Below are positions 62,322 through 64,000 of a DNA stretch of 64,000 nucleotides, piece after piece. The position numbers were made by a program, and so were the translations under genes. The DNA is from Marinomonas spartinae (GTDB lineage: Bacteria; Pseudomonadota; Gammaproteobacteria; Pseudomonadales; Marinomonadaceae), in the NCBI RefSeq assembly GCF_900089775.1, contig NZ_FLOB01000001.1, positions 434,001-498,000 of the forward strand. Direction: 5' to 3'. A model generated the notes under the pieces. The model did no database searches and was not told the origin of the DNA. It saw only the letters and a program-made list of their open reading frames with translations. How positions within the stretch are numbered: the stretch's first letter is position 1; every line of letters starts with the position of its first letter.

Positions 62322-62843
62322 GGGGGGACTCCGAATTATTGCTCATTGAATAGGATGAAAAAGACCGCGTTTAGATGGGTTGATTCGATCAATTGACACT
62401 TCTGCTTCACCTAATGCTAACGCTATGGTGAGTGTTAGCTTTCATGGCACCTTTTTTACACTGTCTTCTTGATTCTATTCATAAAATTACCTCTTTATTA
62501 TAAGAAGGTTCCATTGGAATTACTATTTTGCTCGATTAGGCTGCTCTTGTTCGTTTTAAGTGCCAGCTTGAAAGGTAAGTTTAGATGCCAAATCGGTAAA
62601 TTGCTTAAATAAGAAAAAACTTTTTAGTCAAACGATAGAATTACGTAGAACAAATTGACCTTTTGATGCTTATTGTGGAGCATAGGCGTGTTGAGGCCTT
62701 TGCTCTGTAACAGAACTTGTAAAAATGGGATGAGCAATGAGTTTGAGTGACTTATCAATCGGGTCGAACATGGCTCTAATAGGATAAAAAGGCCTCTTTA
62801 TTATGTTATTCGATTTCTTTATTAACGATTTATAGGTAGAAAC
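62322..62843. other. 520-base intergenic region between divergent genes
   Basis: A+T-rich, contains the promoters of the GGDEF gene and of the homoserine kinase gene. I see no recognisable gene, RNA or repeat. Confidence 0.4.
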
Positions 62844-63800
62844 TTGGCTGTTTACACTTCCCTCTCGGACTCTGACATGCGCGGCCTTGTGGCTGATTAT
62901 TATTTAGGTGAACTGGTTTCCTTTAAGGGGATTGCTGGTGGTGTAGAAAACACCAACTACTTTCTCACAACCACCACAGGACGCTATGTGGTGACCTTGT
63001 TTGAAGAGTTCGAATTTGAGGAAGTCCCGTATTTTTTGAATGTGGTGGCGCATTTAAAGCATAAGGGCTTTAATGTCCCAGCGGCGTTGATTGATATTCA
63101 TGGGGAACGCTTGCGCGTGGTGAAAGGGCGCCCCACTATTATTGTTGATTGCTTCCCGGGTAGTGAATTGAAACAAACGGATGTGGATTCGTGCCGTTTG
63201 ATGGGGGCGGCATTGGCGAAACTGCATGTGGCAGGGGAAGACTTTGCCGAGCACCGTGAAAGTCATCGAGGCATGGAATGGTGGCGTGAAACCAGCAAAG
63301 CTATTGAGCATGAGTTAGAGCCTGAACAAGCCACGCTGTTGATGTCGCAAGTGGCTGAGTTTGATGTGTTTATTGCCCAGCATGATTATTTGCCAAAGAC
63401 GACCATTCATGGGGATCTCTTCTACAACAATACGTTATTTGAGAATGGGCAATTATCCGCAATTATTGATTTTTATAATGCCTGCTATTCTTGGACTATG
63501 TACGATTTTGCCATTGTGGTGAACGATTGGTGCTCAGACATGGCCACAGGTGAGCTTGATATGGAAAAATATCGCTCATTAGTGAACGCTTACATACATG
63601 AGCGCGAGCCAAGTGCTGAAGAGATTGCAGCTTGGCCTTATATGCTGCGTATTGCGGCATTGCGTTTTTGGCTATCTCGTTTGGAAGCTTGGCATAAGGC
63701 GAAGCATGATCCGGAACGTTTGGCTCAGCAACATGATCCGCGTGAATTTCAACGTATTCTAGAGGCGCGAGTGCGTTATGCACCAGCATTGATGGAGTAA
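62844..63800 (+). CDS. thrB: Homoserine kinase (HB-type, choline-kinase fold)
   Basis: 318 residues. This is the protein-kinase-like form of ThrB found in pseudomonads and relatives: VENTNYFLTTTTGRYVVTLFE near the N terminus, catalytic HGDLFYNN near 190 and the metal-binding IIDFYNAC. It phosphorylates homoserine in threonine synthesis. The start is TTG with a weak AGGTAGAA site; no ATG fits before residue 12. Its stop TAA overlaps the ATG of the downstream DUF1007 gene (TAATG), so the two are coupled. Confidence 0.9.
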   Translation: MAVYTSLSDSDMRGLVADYYLGELVSFKGIAGGVENTNYFLTTTTGRYVVTLFEEFEFEEVPYFLNVVAHLKHKGFNVPAALIDIHGERLRVVKGRPTIIVDCFPGSELKQTDVDSCRLMGAALAKLHVAGEDFAEHRESHRGMEWWRETSKAIEHELEPEQATLLMSQVAEFDVFIAQHDYLPKTTIHGDLFYNNTLFENGQLSAIIDFYNACYSWTMYDFAIVVNDWCSDMATGELDMEKYRSLVNAYIHEREPSAEEIAAWPYMLRIAALRFWLSRLEAWHKAKHDPERLAQQHDPREFQRILEARVRYAPALME

Positions 63801-64000
63801 TGGCCTTGTCTCCTTTTTCTGTGTTGCGCTTTATAGGGCTTGTTTTGGGTGCGTTGTTAGGGGCGAATCAGGCGCTGGCTCATCCGCACATATGGGTGGA
63901 TTCACAGTATCAAATCACGGTAGATAGCCCAGCGATCCAAACGTTTGACGCAACTTGGTCAATGGATGCCTTTACCTCTCTTAGTCTGCTACAAAATTAC
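63800..64000 (+). CDS. DUF1007 periplasmic protein, N-terminal part
   Basis: The first 67 residues are in the window. A signal peptide (about 24 residues, ending NQALA) is followed by HPHIWVDSQYQITVD, whose HPHIW motif marks DUF1007 proteins. The His-rich mature N terminus suggests metal binding; such proteins often occur beside nickel/cobalt export genes. It begins at the TAATG overlap with the homoserine kinase gene. The gene runs off the right edge. Confidence 0.8.
   Translation, partial: MALSPFSVLRFIGLVLGALLGANQALAHPHIWVDSQYQITVDSPAIQTFDATWSMDAFTSLSLLQNY

Noticed and set aside
1..64000. rRNA, tRNA, CRISPR arrays and replication origins
   Set aside because: No cloverleaf-like tRNA, rRNA core sequence, regularly spaced repeats or DnaA-box cluster was recognised by reading; a covariance-model scan was not possible.

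Overview
The window looks like chromosomal DNA of a marine gammaproteobacterium, most likely Marinomonas or a close Oceanospirillales relative. This is an inference from the gene set: a Gss that keeps the E. coli Cys59/His131 numbering, PolA, an HB-type homoserine kinase coupled to a DUF1007 gene, a BCCT betaine/choline transporter, HBM-type and other chemoreceptors, and many LysR regulators. I see no rRNA, tRNA or CRISPR array.

Layout. 0-6.2 kb: the tail of a HoxN-type Ni/Co permease meets an RhlE-like helicase. A leftward TetR / GH3 beta-glucosidase / GPH sugar-symporter operon follows. 6.3-12.5 kb: a leftward catabolic operon (DUF3100 membrane protein, small membrane partner, beta-hydroxyacid dehydrogenase, aldehyde dehydrogenase, M20 amidohydrolase) and its LysR gene, with two matching TGC-N7-GCA palindromes as candidate operators. 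12.8-15.5 kb: a racemase-fold protein and bifunctional glutathionylspermidine synthetase/amidase. 15.6-17.6 kb: an A+T-rich islet holding a membrane-acting toxin-like gene coupled to a membrane immunity-like gene, bounded by 48-bp direct repeats and a LysR relic. 17.8-20 kb: LysR and divergent lrgAB-type genes. 20-22.8 kb: a hydrolase, an old yellow enzyme and a stand-alone RAM-domain protein. 22.9-27.9 kb: a two-component system facing a DUF2271 / PepSY-flavoreductase operon that has an OmpR-type direct repeat in its promoter.

28-50 kb is mostly housekeeping and sensory. It holds three chemoreceptors, GFA, two zinc alcohol dehydrogenases, an ABM-ACT-ArsR operon, a DUF2383 protein, a BCCT transporter whose ribosome-binding site touches a perfect hairpin, DUF3237, a B12/radical-SAM protein, a DsbA-like protein, UspA, MtgA, a YdjM-type protein, and LysR with DUF1330. 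Several relics are scattered here: two 5'-truncated genes fused back to back at 30.7 kb, an AraC tail at 36.6 kb, and a flavoreductase tail at 29.9 kb.

51-58.4 kb is an accessory zone. It has an EamA transporter and a second, decayed EamA copy; a frameshifted BrnA-like antitoxin; an orphan Imm11 immunity gene; an IS10-like IS4-family element beside an older relic; a GNAT acetyltransferase; and a Fic protein plus a BECR-like small protein lying between intact polA and a displaced copy of the polA 3' end. This looks like a site where defence and conflict genes come and go at the polA 3' end.

58.4-64 kb returns to core genes: polA, a diguanylate cyclase, homoserine kinase, and the start of a secreted DUF1007 protein.
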